Origin: Roseibium album
GTDB taxonomy: Bacteria; Pseudomonadota; Alphaproteobacteria; Rhizobiales; Stappiaceae
Direction: 5' to 3'
Length of the DNA stretch: 64,000 nucleotides
Assembly: GCF_001404515.1 (NCBI RefSeq)
Contig: NZ_CXWE01000012.1
Span: 62,001-126,000, forward strand
Within the stretch, counting starts at the first letter, position 1. The number at the start of each line of letters is the position of its first letter. The notes below the pieces were generated by a model. That model ran no database searches. It saw only the letters and a program-made list of their open reading frames with translations, and was not told where the DNA came from. Both the position numbers and the translations under genes were made by a program. Shown in pieces: positions 7,806 to 16,098 of this stretch.

Positions 7806-8825
7806 ATGTCCAAAAAAATCCTTCCACTCGTACTCGGCGCTGCAATGGGCGTCGCCGCGACCACGGCTGCGAGTGCGACAACCTTGGAAGATGTCAAGGC
7901 AAAAGGTTTCATCCAGTGTGGGGTGAGTCAGGGTCTGCCGGGCTTCTCCAATCCAGATGCACAGGGGAACTGGACCGGTCTCGACGTTGATCTCTGCCGC
8001 GCAATGGCTGCTGCAGTGTTCGGTGATGCGTCGGCTGTAAAATTCACGCCGCTGTCTGCAAAAGAGCGTTTCACCGCACTGCAGTCAGGCGAAGTCGATG
8101 TCCTGTCCCGCAACACCACGTGGACCATGTCCCGTGACACTCAGCTGGGTCTGAACTTTGCCGGCGTCAACTACTATGACGGCCAGGGTTTCATGGTTCG
8201 CAAGGATCTCGGCGTCACCTCGGCGCTCGAGCTGTCCGGCGCTTCGGTCTGCACCAACACCGGTACAACCACCGAGCTGAACGTTGCTGACTATTTCCGT
8301 GCCAACAATATGCCGTATGAAATCGTCGCCTTCGAAAAGGCAGACGAAGTTGTTGCTGCATATGATGCCGGTCGTTGCGACGTGTACACAACGGATGCTT
8401 CCGGTCTGTACGCACAGCGTCTGAAGCTGACCAACCCGGGCGACCACATGGTTCTGTCGGAAATCATTTCCAAAGAGCCGCTTGGTCCGGTTGTGCGTCA
8501 GGGTGATGACGAATGGTTCAATATCGCCAAATGGACCCTCAACGCGATGATCAACGCTGAAGAACTTGGCGTCTCGTCGGCCAATGTTGACGACATGAAG
8601 TCTTCCGACAACCCGTCCGTAAAGCGCTTGCTTGGTGTTGAGGGCGCTTATGGTGAAGGCATCGGCCTGTCCAACGACTGGGCTTACAACGTCGTCAAGA
8701 ACGTCGGTAACTACGAAGAATCCTTCAATGCCAATGTCGGTCCGGACACTCCGCTCGGCATCTCGCGCGGCGTGAATGCGCTGTGGAGCGATGGTGGATT
8801 CCTTTACGCTCCGCCGGTTCGCTAA
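7806..8825 (+). CDS. aapJ: General L-amino acid ABC transporter, periplasmic binding protein
   Basis: 339 residues. A cleavable signal peptide (MSKKILPLVLGAAMGVA to ATTAASA) precedes the mature protein, which begins TTLEDVKAKGFIQCGVSQGLPGFS, the family start. The type 3 solute-binding fold continues with GLDVDLCRAMAAAVFGDAS and SRNTTWTMSRD. AapJ binds a wide range of L-amino acids in the periplasm and delivers them to AapQM; in Rhizobium the system also governs amino acid efflux and cycling. It is the first gene of aapJQMP. The 227-bp gap to aapQ holds a perfect 12-bp hairpin. Confidence 0.93.
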   Translation: MSKKILPLVLGAAMGVAATTAASATTLEDVKAKGFIQCGVSQGLPGFSNPDAQGNWTGLDVDLCRAMAAAVFGDASAVKFTPLSAKERFTALQSGEVDVLSRNTTWTMSRDTQLGLNFAGVNYYDGQGFMVRKDLGVTSALELSGASVCTNTGTTTELNVADYFRANNMPYEIVAFEKADEVVAAYDAGRCDVYTTDASGLYAQRLKLTNPGDHMVLSEIISKEPLGPVVRQGDDEWFNIAKWTLNAMINAEELGVSSANVDDMKSSDNPSVKRLLGVEGAYGEGIGLSNDWAYNVVKNVGNYEESFNANVGPDTPLGISRGVNALWSDGGFLYAPPVR

Positions 8826-8850
8826 TCCTCGTTTGTTCTGAGGAAAACAG

Positions 8851-8878
8851 GGGTTCCGGCAGTAACCTGCCGGAACCC
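8851..8878 (+). other. Intercistronic stem-loop between aapJ and aapQ
   Basis: A 12-bp perfect stem (8851-8862 with 8867-8878) and a TAAC loop, 26 bp after the aapJ stop. There is no T run after it, so it is not a simple terminator. Hairpins like this behind binding-protein genes usually protect the upstream message from 3' decay and keep the binding protein in excess over the permease. Confidence 0.75.
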
Positions 8879-9052
8879 TCAAAATAACAAGGCCACGCAC
8901 ACAAATCCGGAAAACCGGTAAAAGCGTGGGGGGAACAAACTGCTTCGATAGTCGATAGGGGAGTGCGCGACAGCGTGCTGCTGAAGCAGTCAAGACGCGA
9001 AAGAGGAGAGGCGGATTGCCGGGCTCTTTCCGTAGAAATTTGGCGAGGTTCT

Positions 9053-10270
9053 ATGTCTGTAATGGAGCAGGACTCGGCGAGAGCGCCGGCACGTGCTTCG
9101 CTGTTCAACGATCCAAAAGTCCGCGGCATTTTTTTTCAGGTCGTCCTGGTCGTCGCGCTCGGTTATGTTGGATACAACATCGTTGATAATACGCGTATCA
9201 ACCTTGAACAGCAAAACATTGCCTCTGGCTGGGGCTTCCTTAACAACACAGCTGGATTCGGTATCATCCAGTCGCTGGTATCCTACTCGGAAACGTCGAG
9301 CTACGGGCAAGCGCTGTATGTTGGATTCCTGAACACTCTTCTTGTCGCGATTGTCGGTATCTTTGTCGCGACAATTATCGGATTTGTTGTTGGTATTGCC
9401 CGTCTTTCCGACAACTGGGTTATCAGCCGGCTGGCATATTGCTACGTTGAACTGATCCGCAACGTTCCGCTGCTTCTTCAGATTTTCTTCTGGTATTTCG
9501 CGGTTCTCAGGGCTGTTCCCGGGAAACGTGAAAAATGGTCGTTCTTTTTCGACAGCTTCCATCTGAACATCGCAGGATTCCGCGGACCGAAACCGATCTG
9601 GGAGGATGGAGCGTCCTTCATCGGTATCGCCTTAATCATTGCGATCGTCGCATGCATTGTGATTGCCCAATGGGCACGCAAACGGCAGGAAGCAACCGGT
9701 CAACAGTTTCCTGTCTTCTGGACGGCCGTGGGGCTGATAATCGGTTTGCCGCTGATCACGTATTTCGTGACGGGTATGCCCATGCACCTGGAACATCCGG
9801 TGTTTGTCGACACGGGACCTCGGATCCGTCAGGGGTTTCAGTTGAATGTCGGCTTCAACCTCATACCTGAATTCCTCGCATTGACGGCTGCTTTGTCAAT
9901 CTACACCGCATCGTTCATTGCGGAGATTGTCCGTGCGGGCATTCAGGCGGTCAGCCACGGGCAGACGGAAGCCGCGCATGCCCTTGGCCTGCGTCAAAGC
10001 CCTACGCTCAGGTTGGTGATCATCCCTCAGGCGATGCGTGTCATCATTCCGCCGCTGACAAGTCAGTATCTGAACCTGACGAAAAATTCGTCCCTGGCTG
10101 TTGCGATCGCATTTCCTGATCTTGTTTCTGTTGGCGGTACGGTCCTCAATCAGACCGGGCAGGCAATCGAAATCATCGGAATCTGGATGGCGATCTATCT
10201 GACGCTCAGTCTGGTCACGTCGGCCTTTATGAACTGGTACAACCAGCGCATGGCGCTCGTGGAAAGATAG
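9053..10270 (+). CDS. aapQ: General L-amino acid ABC transporter, permease
   Basis: 405 residues, inner-membrane permease with about eight hydrophobic segments and the large family-specific insertion of this subfamily. The binding-protein-dependent transport signature is visible near the C-terminus as AEIVRAGIQAVSHGQTEAAHALG (EAA loop, read here in two parts), followed by IIPQAMRVIIPPL. It pairs with AapM and couples to AapP. ATG 9053 is preceded by GGCGAGG; upstream in-frame starts would add a basic, non-hydrophobic tail. The gap to aapM is 12 bp. Confidence 0.92.
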   Translation: MSVMEQDSARAPARASLFNDPKVRGIFFQVVLVVALGYVGYNIVDNTRINLEQQNIASGWGFLNNTAGFGIIQSLVSYSETSSYGQALYVGFLNTLLVAIVGIFVATIIGFVVGIARLSDNWVISRLAYCYVELIRNVPLLLQIFFWYFAVLRAVPGKREKWSFFFDSFHLNIAGFRGPKPIWEDGASFIGIALIIAIVACIVIAQWARKRQEATGQQFPVFWTAVGLIIGLPLITYFVTGMPMHLEHPVFVDTGPRIRQGFQLNVGFNLIPEFLALTAALSIYTASFIAEIVRAGIQAVSHGQTEAAHALGLRQSPTLRLVIIPQAMRVIIPPLTSQYLNLTKNSSLAVAIAFPDLVSVGGTVLNQTGQAIEIIGIWMAIYLTLSLVTSAFMNWYNQRMALVER

Positions 10271-10282
10271 GGGGCGCTAACA

Positions 10283-11611
10283 ATGGCCAAAACTGAAACA
10301 TTTCAGATTAGAACCGAGGAGGCGCCGCTTCTGCCGGCGCCTGTCTCGACCACCGGTCTGATCGGCTGGATGAGGCAGAACCTGTTTTCATCCATCAGCA
10401 ATACCGTTCTGACAGTCATTGGCGTGATTATCGCCTACTGGATTATCGCACCCTTTATCCAGTTTGCTTTCATCGACGCGATCTGGACAGGTGATGACAG
10501 AAAGGCATGCCTTCCCCCTGAAGGGTCGGAAGGGGAACACATGGGCGCCTGCTGGGCCTATGTTGAGGCCTATTTCCCGCAATTCATCTATGGTCGGTAT
10601 CCGACCGACGAGATCTGGCGGGTGAATATCGTCTATGCACTCTTTGCCTTGTTGCTGGTTCCGCTGGCAATGCCGAGTATGCCGCTCAAGAAGTTGAATT
10701 CCATTCTCTTTCTTGGCGTGTTCCCTATTGTTGCCTTCGTTCTTCTGACTGGCGGCAACATCAGCATCAGCTCCTACACGTGGATCTTCGTCGCGTTGAT
10801 CGCTGCTGTTGGTGTTGCAATCGCGGCAATCCTGATGGTTGCCGGAGGGCGGGATTTCAATGGCGTCAAACCTGTTCTGATCGGATTTGTCGGAACGGCT
10901 GTGGTACTTGCGATCATATTGGGTTTCGTGTCGGCCAACCTCGGACTATCAACAGTTGATACGCCTGTCTGGGGTGGTCTTCTGGTGACACTGGTGATTG
11001 CCGTCACCGGCATCGTGGCTTCTCTGCCGCTCGGTATCGCCCTGGCGCTCGGTCGACGGTCCACCATGCCGATCGTTCGGCTGGTTTCCGTCATTTTCAT
11101 CGAGTTCTGGCGCGGTGTTCCGCTGATCACCGTGCTGTTCATGTCCTCGGTGATGTTGCCGCTTTTCCTGCCGGAAGGCGTTACGTTCGACAAGTTGCTC
11201 CGTGTTCTGATCGGCGTCACCTTGTTCTCCGCCGCCTACATGGCGGAAGTCGTGCGCGGTGGTCTGCAGGCAATTCCAAAGGGGCAATATGAAGGGGCCA
11301 TGGCTCTGGGTCTCCGCTTCTGGCCGATGATGTATCTCATCATTCTTCCTCAGGCGCTGAAACTGGTGATCCCTGGTATCGTCAACACCTTCATCGGCCT
11401 GTTCAAGGATACGACACTGGTCCTGATTGTCGGCATGTTCGACCTGCTTGGCCAGATACAATCGTCCTTCACGGATCCGACGTGGTCGACACCCACGCAG
11501 GGACACACGGGCTATCTCTTTGCAGCCATTGTGTTCTTTGTTTTCTGCTTCGGCATGTCCCGCTATTCCATTTTCATGGAGAGGCGGCTGCACACAGGGC
11601 ATAAACGCTAG
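10283..11611 (+). CDS. aapM: General L-amino acid ABC transporter, permease
   Basis: 442 residues. The second permease of the Aap system, longer than AapQ because of extra N-terminal membrane segments. The C-terminal half has the EAA signature (AEVVRGGLQAIPKGQ, then EGAMALGLRFW) and LPQALKLVIPGIVNTFIG. It forms the membrane channel with AapQ. It lies 12 bp after aapQ; a strong GC hairpin follows in the gap to aapP. Confidence 0.92.
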   Translation: MAKTETFQIRTEEAPLLPAPVSTTGLIGWMRQNLFSSISNTVLTVIGVIIAYWIIAPFIQFAFIDAIWTGDDRKACLPPEGSEGEHMGACWAYVEAYFPQFIYGRYPTDEIWRVNIVYALFALLLVPLAMPSMPLKKLNSILFLGVFPIVAFVLLTGGNISISSYTWIFVALIAAVGVAIAAILMVAGGRDFNGVKPVLIGFVGTAVVLAIILGFVSANLGLSTVDTPVWGGLLVTLVIAVTGIVASLPLGIALALGRRSTMPIVRLVSVIFIEFWRGVPLITVLFMSSVMLPLFLPEGVTFDKLLRVLIGVTLFSAAYMAEVVRGGLQAIPKGQYEGAMALGLRFWPMMYLIILPQALKLVIPGIVNTFIGLFKDTTLVLIVGMFDLLGQIQSSFTDPTWSTPTQGHTGYLFAAIVFFVFCFGMSRYSIFMERRLHTGHKR

Positions 11612-11620
11612 AAAGATCTT

Positions 11621-11649
11621 CGGGGCGCGCGAAACTCCGCTGCGCCCCG
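11621..11649 (+). other. Intercistronic stem-loop between aapM and aapP
   Basis: CGGGGCGC (11621-11628) pairs perfectly with GCGCCCCG (11642-11649) around a 13-base loop, all within the 65-bp gap before aapP. No T run follows, so read-through into aapP is expected. It may tune message stability or processing inside the operon. Confidence 0.6.
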
Positions 11650-11676
11650 GCCACTGAAATTCTGGAGTAAAAACGC

Positions 11677-12480
11677 ATGTCAGAAAATGCTGTAAACGCG
11701 GAAGAGCTTGCCGCCGATCGCTCGAAGATGATGATTTCCGACACGGATGTGGCGATTGAAATCAACAACATGAACAAATGGTACGGTGACTTTCACGTAC
11801 TTCGCGATATCAACCTGAAGGTCATGCGCGGCGAGCGTATCGTTATTTGCGGACCATCCGGATCCGGCAAATCCACCATGATCCGGTGCATCAACCGTCT
11901 TGAGGAGCATCAGGCCGGCCAGATCGTCGTGGATGGGATCGAACTGACCAACGATCTCAAGAAAATCGATGAAATTCGCCGTGAAGTCGGTATGTGCTTT
12001 CAGCACTTCAACCTGTTTCCGCACCTGACCATTTTGGAGAACTGCACGCTGGCTCCGATCTGGGTTCGCAAGATGCCGAAGAAGGAAGCCGAAGAGGTCG
12101 CGATGCACTATCTTGAGCGCGTCAAGATCCCGGAGCAGGCACTGAAATACCCCGGTCAGTTGTCCGGTGGCCAGCAGCAGCGTGTCGCAATTGCGCGTTC
12201 GCTCTGCATGAGCCCGAAAATCATGTTGTTCGATGAGCCGACTTCCGCTCTTGACCCGGAAATGATCAAGGAAGTCCTGGACGTGATGGTCGGTCTCGCC
12301 GAAGAAGGCATGACCATGCTCTGCGTCACCCACGAAATGGGCTTTGCGCGCAAGGTCGCGAACCGCGTGATCTTCATGGATGCGGGCCAGATCGTGGAAC
12401 AGAACGAACCGGAAGACTTCTTCGTCAACCCTCAGCACGAACGTACCAAACTGTTCCTCAGCCAGATCCTGCATCACTGA
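11677..12480 (+). CDS. aapP: General L-amino acid ABC transporter, ATP-binding protein
   Basis: 267 residues. All ABC ATPase motifs are in place: Walker A GPSGSGKST (residues ~65-73), Q-loop CFQHFNLFPHLT, signature LSGGQQQR, Walker B IMLFDEPTSALDPEM and switch His in CVTHEMGF. It powers amino acid uptake by AapQM. The N-terminal ~28 residues before the ATPase domain are polar and variable. GGAG lies about 10 bases before the ATG. A DUF2459 gene follows after only 12 bp. Confidence 0.93.
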   Translation: MSENAVNAEELAADRSKMMISDTDVAIEINNMNKWYGDFHVLRDINLKVMRGERIVICGPSGSGKSTMIRCINRLEEHQAGQIVVDGIELTNDLKKIDEIRREVGMCFQHFNLFPHLTILENCTLAPIWVRKMPKKEAEEVAMHYLERVKIPEQALKYPGQLSGGQQQRVAIARSLCMSPKIMLFDEPTSALDPEMIKEVLDVMVGLAEEGMTMLCVTHEMGFARKVANRVIFMDAGQIVEQNEPEDFFVNPQHERTKLFLSQILHH

Positions 12481-12492
12481 TCTGGAAAGGGT

Positions 12493-13197
12493 ATGCGACT
12501 GGCAAGGATATTCAGAAACGCGTTCCTCTGTTTGCTCCTTGTCGTTATTGCGGTGATTGTTGCAATTGGCCTTGGAACACTTGTTCCAAGGCCTTTGTCT
12601 TTTTCGCCGTCGGCGGACGAACAAGGAGAGGCCGGCAAACGCAGCATTCTTGTCCTTTCCAATCCGATCCATACCGACATAGCGCTCCCGGCGGATCCTG
12701 ACGTTCTTGAAGCCTTGTCTTTTGTGTCGTCGCAGGGCCTGGAGCTCAACCACCCGGGTGTCTTCTGGATAATTGTCGGCTGGGGGAGCAGGTCATTCTA
12801 TATTGAGACACCCACATGGTCCGAACTGAAACCGGGGCCGGTGATTGATGCTTTGACCTGGGACAGGTCCGTCATGCACGTTCGACGTGCCGGGCAGATT
12901 TCACCATCGTTGCCGAGTGCTCGCGAGGTTGAACTGAGCGAAACGGAATTCGGCGGACTGTTGCGCGACATTCGGTCGAGTTTTCAGACAGACAAAGGCG
13001 AGCAACCAAGTGCGATTTCAGGCGCGGCCTACGATGCGCACGATATCTTTTTTCCTGCCAATGGCGGTTTCAATGCACTGTTGGGTTGCAACACCTGGAC
13101 CGCACGCATGTTACGTCAGGCGGGAATTAGAACCGGGTTCTGGACACCTTTGCCCTTCACTCTGAACCTGTCCCTGGATCTGCATAATGCCGACTAG
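12493..13197 (+). CDS. DUF2459 / TIGR02117 family protein, membrane-anchored
   Basis: 234 residues. One N-terminal membrane segment (residues ~7-30) is followed by a periplasmic domain with the family features: SNPIHTDIALP, a conserved VGWGSRSFYIETPTW block, and a C-terminal NALLGCNTWTARMLRQAGI. That last Cys-N-T-W block resembles the active site of papain-like/NlpC-type folds, which suggests but does not prove a hydrolytic function. It starts 12 bp after aapP and is probably transcribed with it, though a role in amino acid transport is not known for the family. Confidence 0.8.
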   Translation: MRLARIFRNAFLCLLLVVIAVIVAIGLGTLVPRPLSFSPSADEQGEAGKRSILVLSNPIHTDIALPADPDVLEALSFVSSQGLELNHPGVFWIIVGWGSRSFYIETPTWSELKPGPVIDALTWDRSVMHVRRAGQISPSLPSAREVELSETEFGGLLRDIRSSFQTDKGEQPSAISGAAYDAHDIFFPANGGFNALLGCNTWTARMLRQAGIRTGFWTPLPFTLNLSLDLHNAD

Positions 13198-13560
13198 ACC
13201 AAGTTCTCGAAAACGCGATTTTGCACGGTTGCTCATGCGAACGCCCGGTTGGTAGCCAACTCATTCCTGGGCAATTTCAAGCTCAACGAATTCACAATGA
13301 AAATGAAACTGCAAATACAGGCCGCATGAGGCCAAAAATCAACCGGAGAACTCCGCGCTGAAGCGGATGAGGACCGGGTTTAAGGTCACAGACATGACAG
13401 TTTGTTTGTGAGCAGTCGATGATCTATCGAATATTCAAAGCGGTTCGCAAAACAGTTGCTCCGGATACTCGCATCTATAACCTGAAAAGAGAACTTGCTT
13501 CATCTATCATCGTCACAGCTACAGCCAAGATAATATGGCTACAAACACGGAAAAGCGAAC
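13198..13560. other. Gap between DUF2459 gene and AAA NTPase gene
   Basis: 363 bp, more AT-rich than its surroundings. A 50-codon frame (13419-13571, starting MIYRIFKAV) overlaps the start of the next gene but has no good ribosome site and no recognisable product, so it is not called. No clear terminator or promoter was found. Confidence 0.4.
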
Positions 13561-14100
13561 ATGTTGAGTGACAGTTTCGTCCTTTTGACTGGTTGCTCAT
13601 GCGGGGGAAAGTCAACACTGATAAGGACTTTGGGCAAACTAGGGTTCGCAACCGTTCCAGAGCCTGGACGCCGCATAGTCTCGGAAGAAATCGCTGGTGA
13701 CGGCAAGGCCTTGCCATGGGTTGATACAAGGGCATTCGCGCAGCGCGCCATCGAAATGGCGCAGTCCGACTTAAAATCAGCTGATCCCTCAGAAGGCCTT
13801 GTTTTCTTTGACAGGGGGCTCATTGACGCTGCTGTTGCCTTGGAATGTGCGGGCGGCCAGGCGGCGAGGGAAATACTCGGCGGAAAGAGGCCTTACGCGA
13901 AAAAAGTCTTCGTTGTTCCGCCTTGGAGAGAACTCTTTGCGAGAGATGAAGAGCGCAGGCATGATTTCAGCATGGCGGTTCAAGAATATCATCGTATCAA
14001 TCGCGCTTTGGATGATCTGGGGTATACAAAAAGAGAGTTGCCGCGGGTACGGGTTTCCGAACGGGTAGATATGATTTTGCACGAGTGTGGTGCGCTCTAG
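13561..14100 (+). CDS. AAA_28-type P-loop NTPase/kinase-like protein
   Basis: 179 residues. A single P-loop domain: Walker A GCSCGGKST at residues 11-19 with an unusual double-Cys loop, EPGRRIVSEE, a Walker-B-like VFFDRGLID, and a C-terminal lid with RRHDFS and ERVDMIL. These features fit the AAA_28 ATP/GTP-binding family, whose members resemble small kinases; no substrate can be named. It stands alone between convergent and distant genes and is somewhat AT-richer than its neighbours, so it may have been acquired as a single gene. Confidence 0.75.
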   Translation: MLSDSFVLLTGCSCGGKSTLIRTLGKLGFATVPEPGRRIVSEEIAGDGKALPWVDTRAFAQRAIEMAQSDLKSADPSEGLVFFDRGLIDAAVALECAGGQAAREILGGKRPYAKKVFVVPPWRELFARDEERRHDFSMAVQEYHRINRALDDLGYTKRELPRVRVSERVDMILHECGAL

Positions 14101-14297
14101 TTTTTTGCTCTGCTTCGTCTGAATATTTACCGTGTGGATTTATCGCCGCGAAAATTGCGCTTGGGAGTATGGTGAAAAGCGGTGAATAGCCGAACTGACG
14201 CCTCAAACCTGTCGTTCGTCTCATCTTTGGCGGAAGTCTTCATTGGGCCAGACGAAGACAATGGCTCCTCCGAACGGTTACGGGTTGGCCAAACTGG

Positions 14298-15089
14298 TTA
14301 CCTGTATCCAAGTGCCACGTTCACAGCATCCGGATAGACCAACCGGTTACCCCGGACATACGCGGCAAGTGACTTTGACACATCATTGACAAGGTCCTGT
14401 TTGGCATCATCGTCAAGCGCCATGAAGGCGCCTGCGATTGGCATTGAACCAAGATGAAGGGGGACAAATTCTTCTGCCAGCGGCACATCAATCATCAGTT
14501 CCTGCCTGTGGACTGAGACCCTGGAAAATCCGGCGCTGGTCAATTGTGCGATCAACTCGTCGGTGGAGGGAGTTTCTCTTTGAGAGCGCTGCTTTTCGGC
14601 AATTTCGGGTGAAACAAACCTCTCAATAGCACGACATATCGCGTGAGTGTATGGGCTGTGACCATCCCAGATCGAAACAGCCATCCTTCCACCTGAGGAG
14701 AGCAATCGACGAAATTCGCTGAGCGCTGCCGGCTTGTCTGGAAAATAGTGATACCCGTGTTGCGACAGGATCACATCGTAGCTGGCGGAGGGTAATCCAA
14801 TGTCGTTGACGTCACTCTCGATCCACCCGATGTCGAGCCCATCTGCGATTTCTTTTGCTTTGGCGAGCATGGCAGCATTTATGTCGACGCCATCGACCCG
14901 CCCCATTGGTCCGACCTTGGACTTCGCCAACCTTGTCGTGACGCCGGTTCCGCAGGCAACATCAAGGACGTTCTCGGATGCTTGCAGCGAAAGCTTGTCA
15001 ACAAGAGCTTCTGCCCATCTTCCGAACCACAACGGTACCATGACCTTTTCATAAATTTCCGGGCCGCTGCCCACCAATTGAAATGTCAT
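14298..15089 (-). CDS. Class I SAM-dependent methyltransferase
   Basis: 263 residues. Motif I NVLDVACGTGVTTRLAK (residues ~35-51), then the acidic loop GRVDGVDIN, and the post-motif QHGYHYFPDKPAALSEFRRLL (residues written here as one short segment) match the Methyltransf_11 group of UbiE/small-molecule methyltransferases. The substrate is unknown. ATG 15089 has AAGGAAA 7-8 bases upstream and is preferred over a start 11 codons earlier. It is convergent with the AAA gene; 208 bp between the two stops region contain nothing recognised. Confidence 0.8.
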   Translation of the reverse strand: MTFQLVGSGPEIYEKVMVPLWFGRWAEALVDKLSLQASENVLDVACGTGVTTRLAKSKVGPMGRVDGVDINAAMLAKAKEIADGLDIGWIESDVNDIGLPSASYDVILSQHGYHYFPDKPAALSEFRRLLSSGGRMAVSIWDGHSPYTHAICRAIERFVSPEIAEKQRSQRETPSTDELIAQLTSAGFSRVSVHRQELMIDVPLAEEFVPLHLGSMPIAGAFMALDDDAKQDLVNDVSKSLAAYVRGNRLVYPDAVNVALGYR

Positions 15090-15401
15090 TTCAATTTCCT
15101 TGCTGCTTGGTGAAACGAGCAATGTTCGAGGCAGGGCCCACTGGGCATGATCTGATCAACCGAAAGCCTAGTTACTGTCGATCCTGAACGTCAAGCTGGT
15201 TCACAATTTGCCTTGCCCAATGTGTCAAAACGACGGGCAAGGTAACCTCGGGACCGGGATCATTCCGATCGGTTCATCAATCGGTTCAAACATTGCTGGT
15301 GGGTTGCTGCCTTGTGCGACCAACTGGCAGCAACATTCCTCGCATAGACCAAGTCGGCTGCGCCAAGATCATGGCCGGGTATTCACGCGTTCATGCCCGG
15401 G
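15090..15401. other. Gap between methyltransferase start and tetR end
   Basis: 312 bp carrying the promoter of the methyltransferase gene. No conserved small gene, repeat or terminator was recognised. Open frames here have no family resemblance. Confidence 0.35.
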
Positions 15402-16025
15402 TCAGTTTCCGTTCGAAAAGGGAATGATCTTGTCGACGGCACTTTCCGCAAGCCTCTTCAAAACATTGGGTGTTTCACCAGCACGCGCGCGTATCGACAG
15501 CCCGTGCAAGATCAATGCAAGATGCTGAGCGGCGGTGCAGATTTCTTGCTCCGTCATCGAGCCTTTGGTTTCGTGACGAATCAGACTGGCAAACCCCTTG
15601 TCCATGCGCGCGATGACGACGGTCAGGGCCTCTTTAAACTCAGAATCCCGGGGCGACTCGGTCTGAAGGGTTGATATTGCCAGGCACCCGTAGGGGGCAT
15701 CCGTGAGATCGGTCTGACCTGTATAAAGATCTATCGCGGCGATCAGAATAGCCTTGAGTCGAGGATTGGCACCCGCGGTCTGCTGGCCAGCTTCGGCCAA
15801 ATAAACGTGCATGCGATCTGCAAATCGACTGATGACGTTCAGATACATGTCTTTCTTGCTGCCAAAGGCAGCATAAAGGCTTGGCCGGTTCAATCCGGTA
15901 GCCTCGGCGATCTGATCGAGGCTCGTTGCCGCGTAGCCATTCCTCCAGAATACCTGCATGACCTGATCGAGGGTTACGTCCTCGTCAAATTTGCGTGGCC
16001 GCCCGCGTCTCGTTTCCGTTTTCAT
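15402..16025 (-). CDS. TetR-family transcriptional regulator
   Basis: 207 residues. The N-terminus is basic (RRGRPRKFD), then the TetR helix-turn-helix: VMQVFWRNGYAATSLDQIAEATGL followed by NRPSLYAAFGSKKDMYLNVI. The C-terminal half has the profile of the AcrR/ComR TetR_C group with a conserved CLAISTL segment. TetR proteins are ligand-released repressors that usually sit next to their target. Here the divergent gene encodes an HD-domain protein, and the 73-bp gap between them contains a palindrome, so autoregulation and control of the HD gene are likely. Confidence 0.87.
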   Translation of the reverse strand: MKTETRRGRPRKFDEDVTLDQVMQVFWRNGYAATSLDQIAEATGLNRPSLYAAFGSKKDMYLNVISRFADRMHVYLAEAGQQTAGANPRLKAILIAAIDLYTGQTDLTDAPYGCLAISTLQTESPRDSEFKEALTVVIARMDKGFASLIRHETKGSMTEQEICTAAQHLALILHGLSIRARAGETPNVLKRLAESAVDKIIPFSNGN

Positions 16026-16044
16026 TTTTTACCAATTCGCATAA

Positions 16045-16066
16045 AAAGATCGACATGTCTATTTTT
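16045..16066. promoter_or_regulatory. Candidate TetR operator
   Basis: The 8-bp perfect palindrome GACATGTC (16052-16059) is flanked by AT arms (AAAGATC and TATTTTT) that match 5 of 7 positions as an inverted repeat. A second inverted repeat (16062-16070 TTTTTGTGC with 16078-16086 GTACAAAAA, 8 of 9) lies between it and the HD gene. Both sit in the tetR/HD divergent gap. Confidence 0.5.
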
Positions 16067-16098
16067 GTGCAATACGGTACAAAAAAATGGAGGCGGGA

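Noticed and set aside
8085..8993. 302-codon minus-strand frame opposite aapJ
   Set aside because: Shadow of aapJ; it would also pass through the intercistronic hairpin.
11680..12753. 357-codon minus-strand frame opposite aapP
   Set aside because: Antisense shadow of an intact ABC ATPase gene; no family resemblance.
13419..13571. 50-codon frame before the AAA NTPase gene
   Set aside because: No ribosome site, no recognisable product, and it overlaps the start of the next gene.
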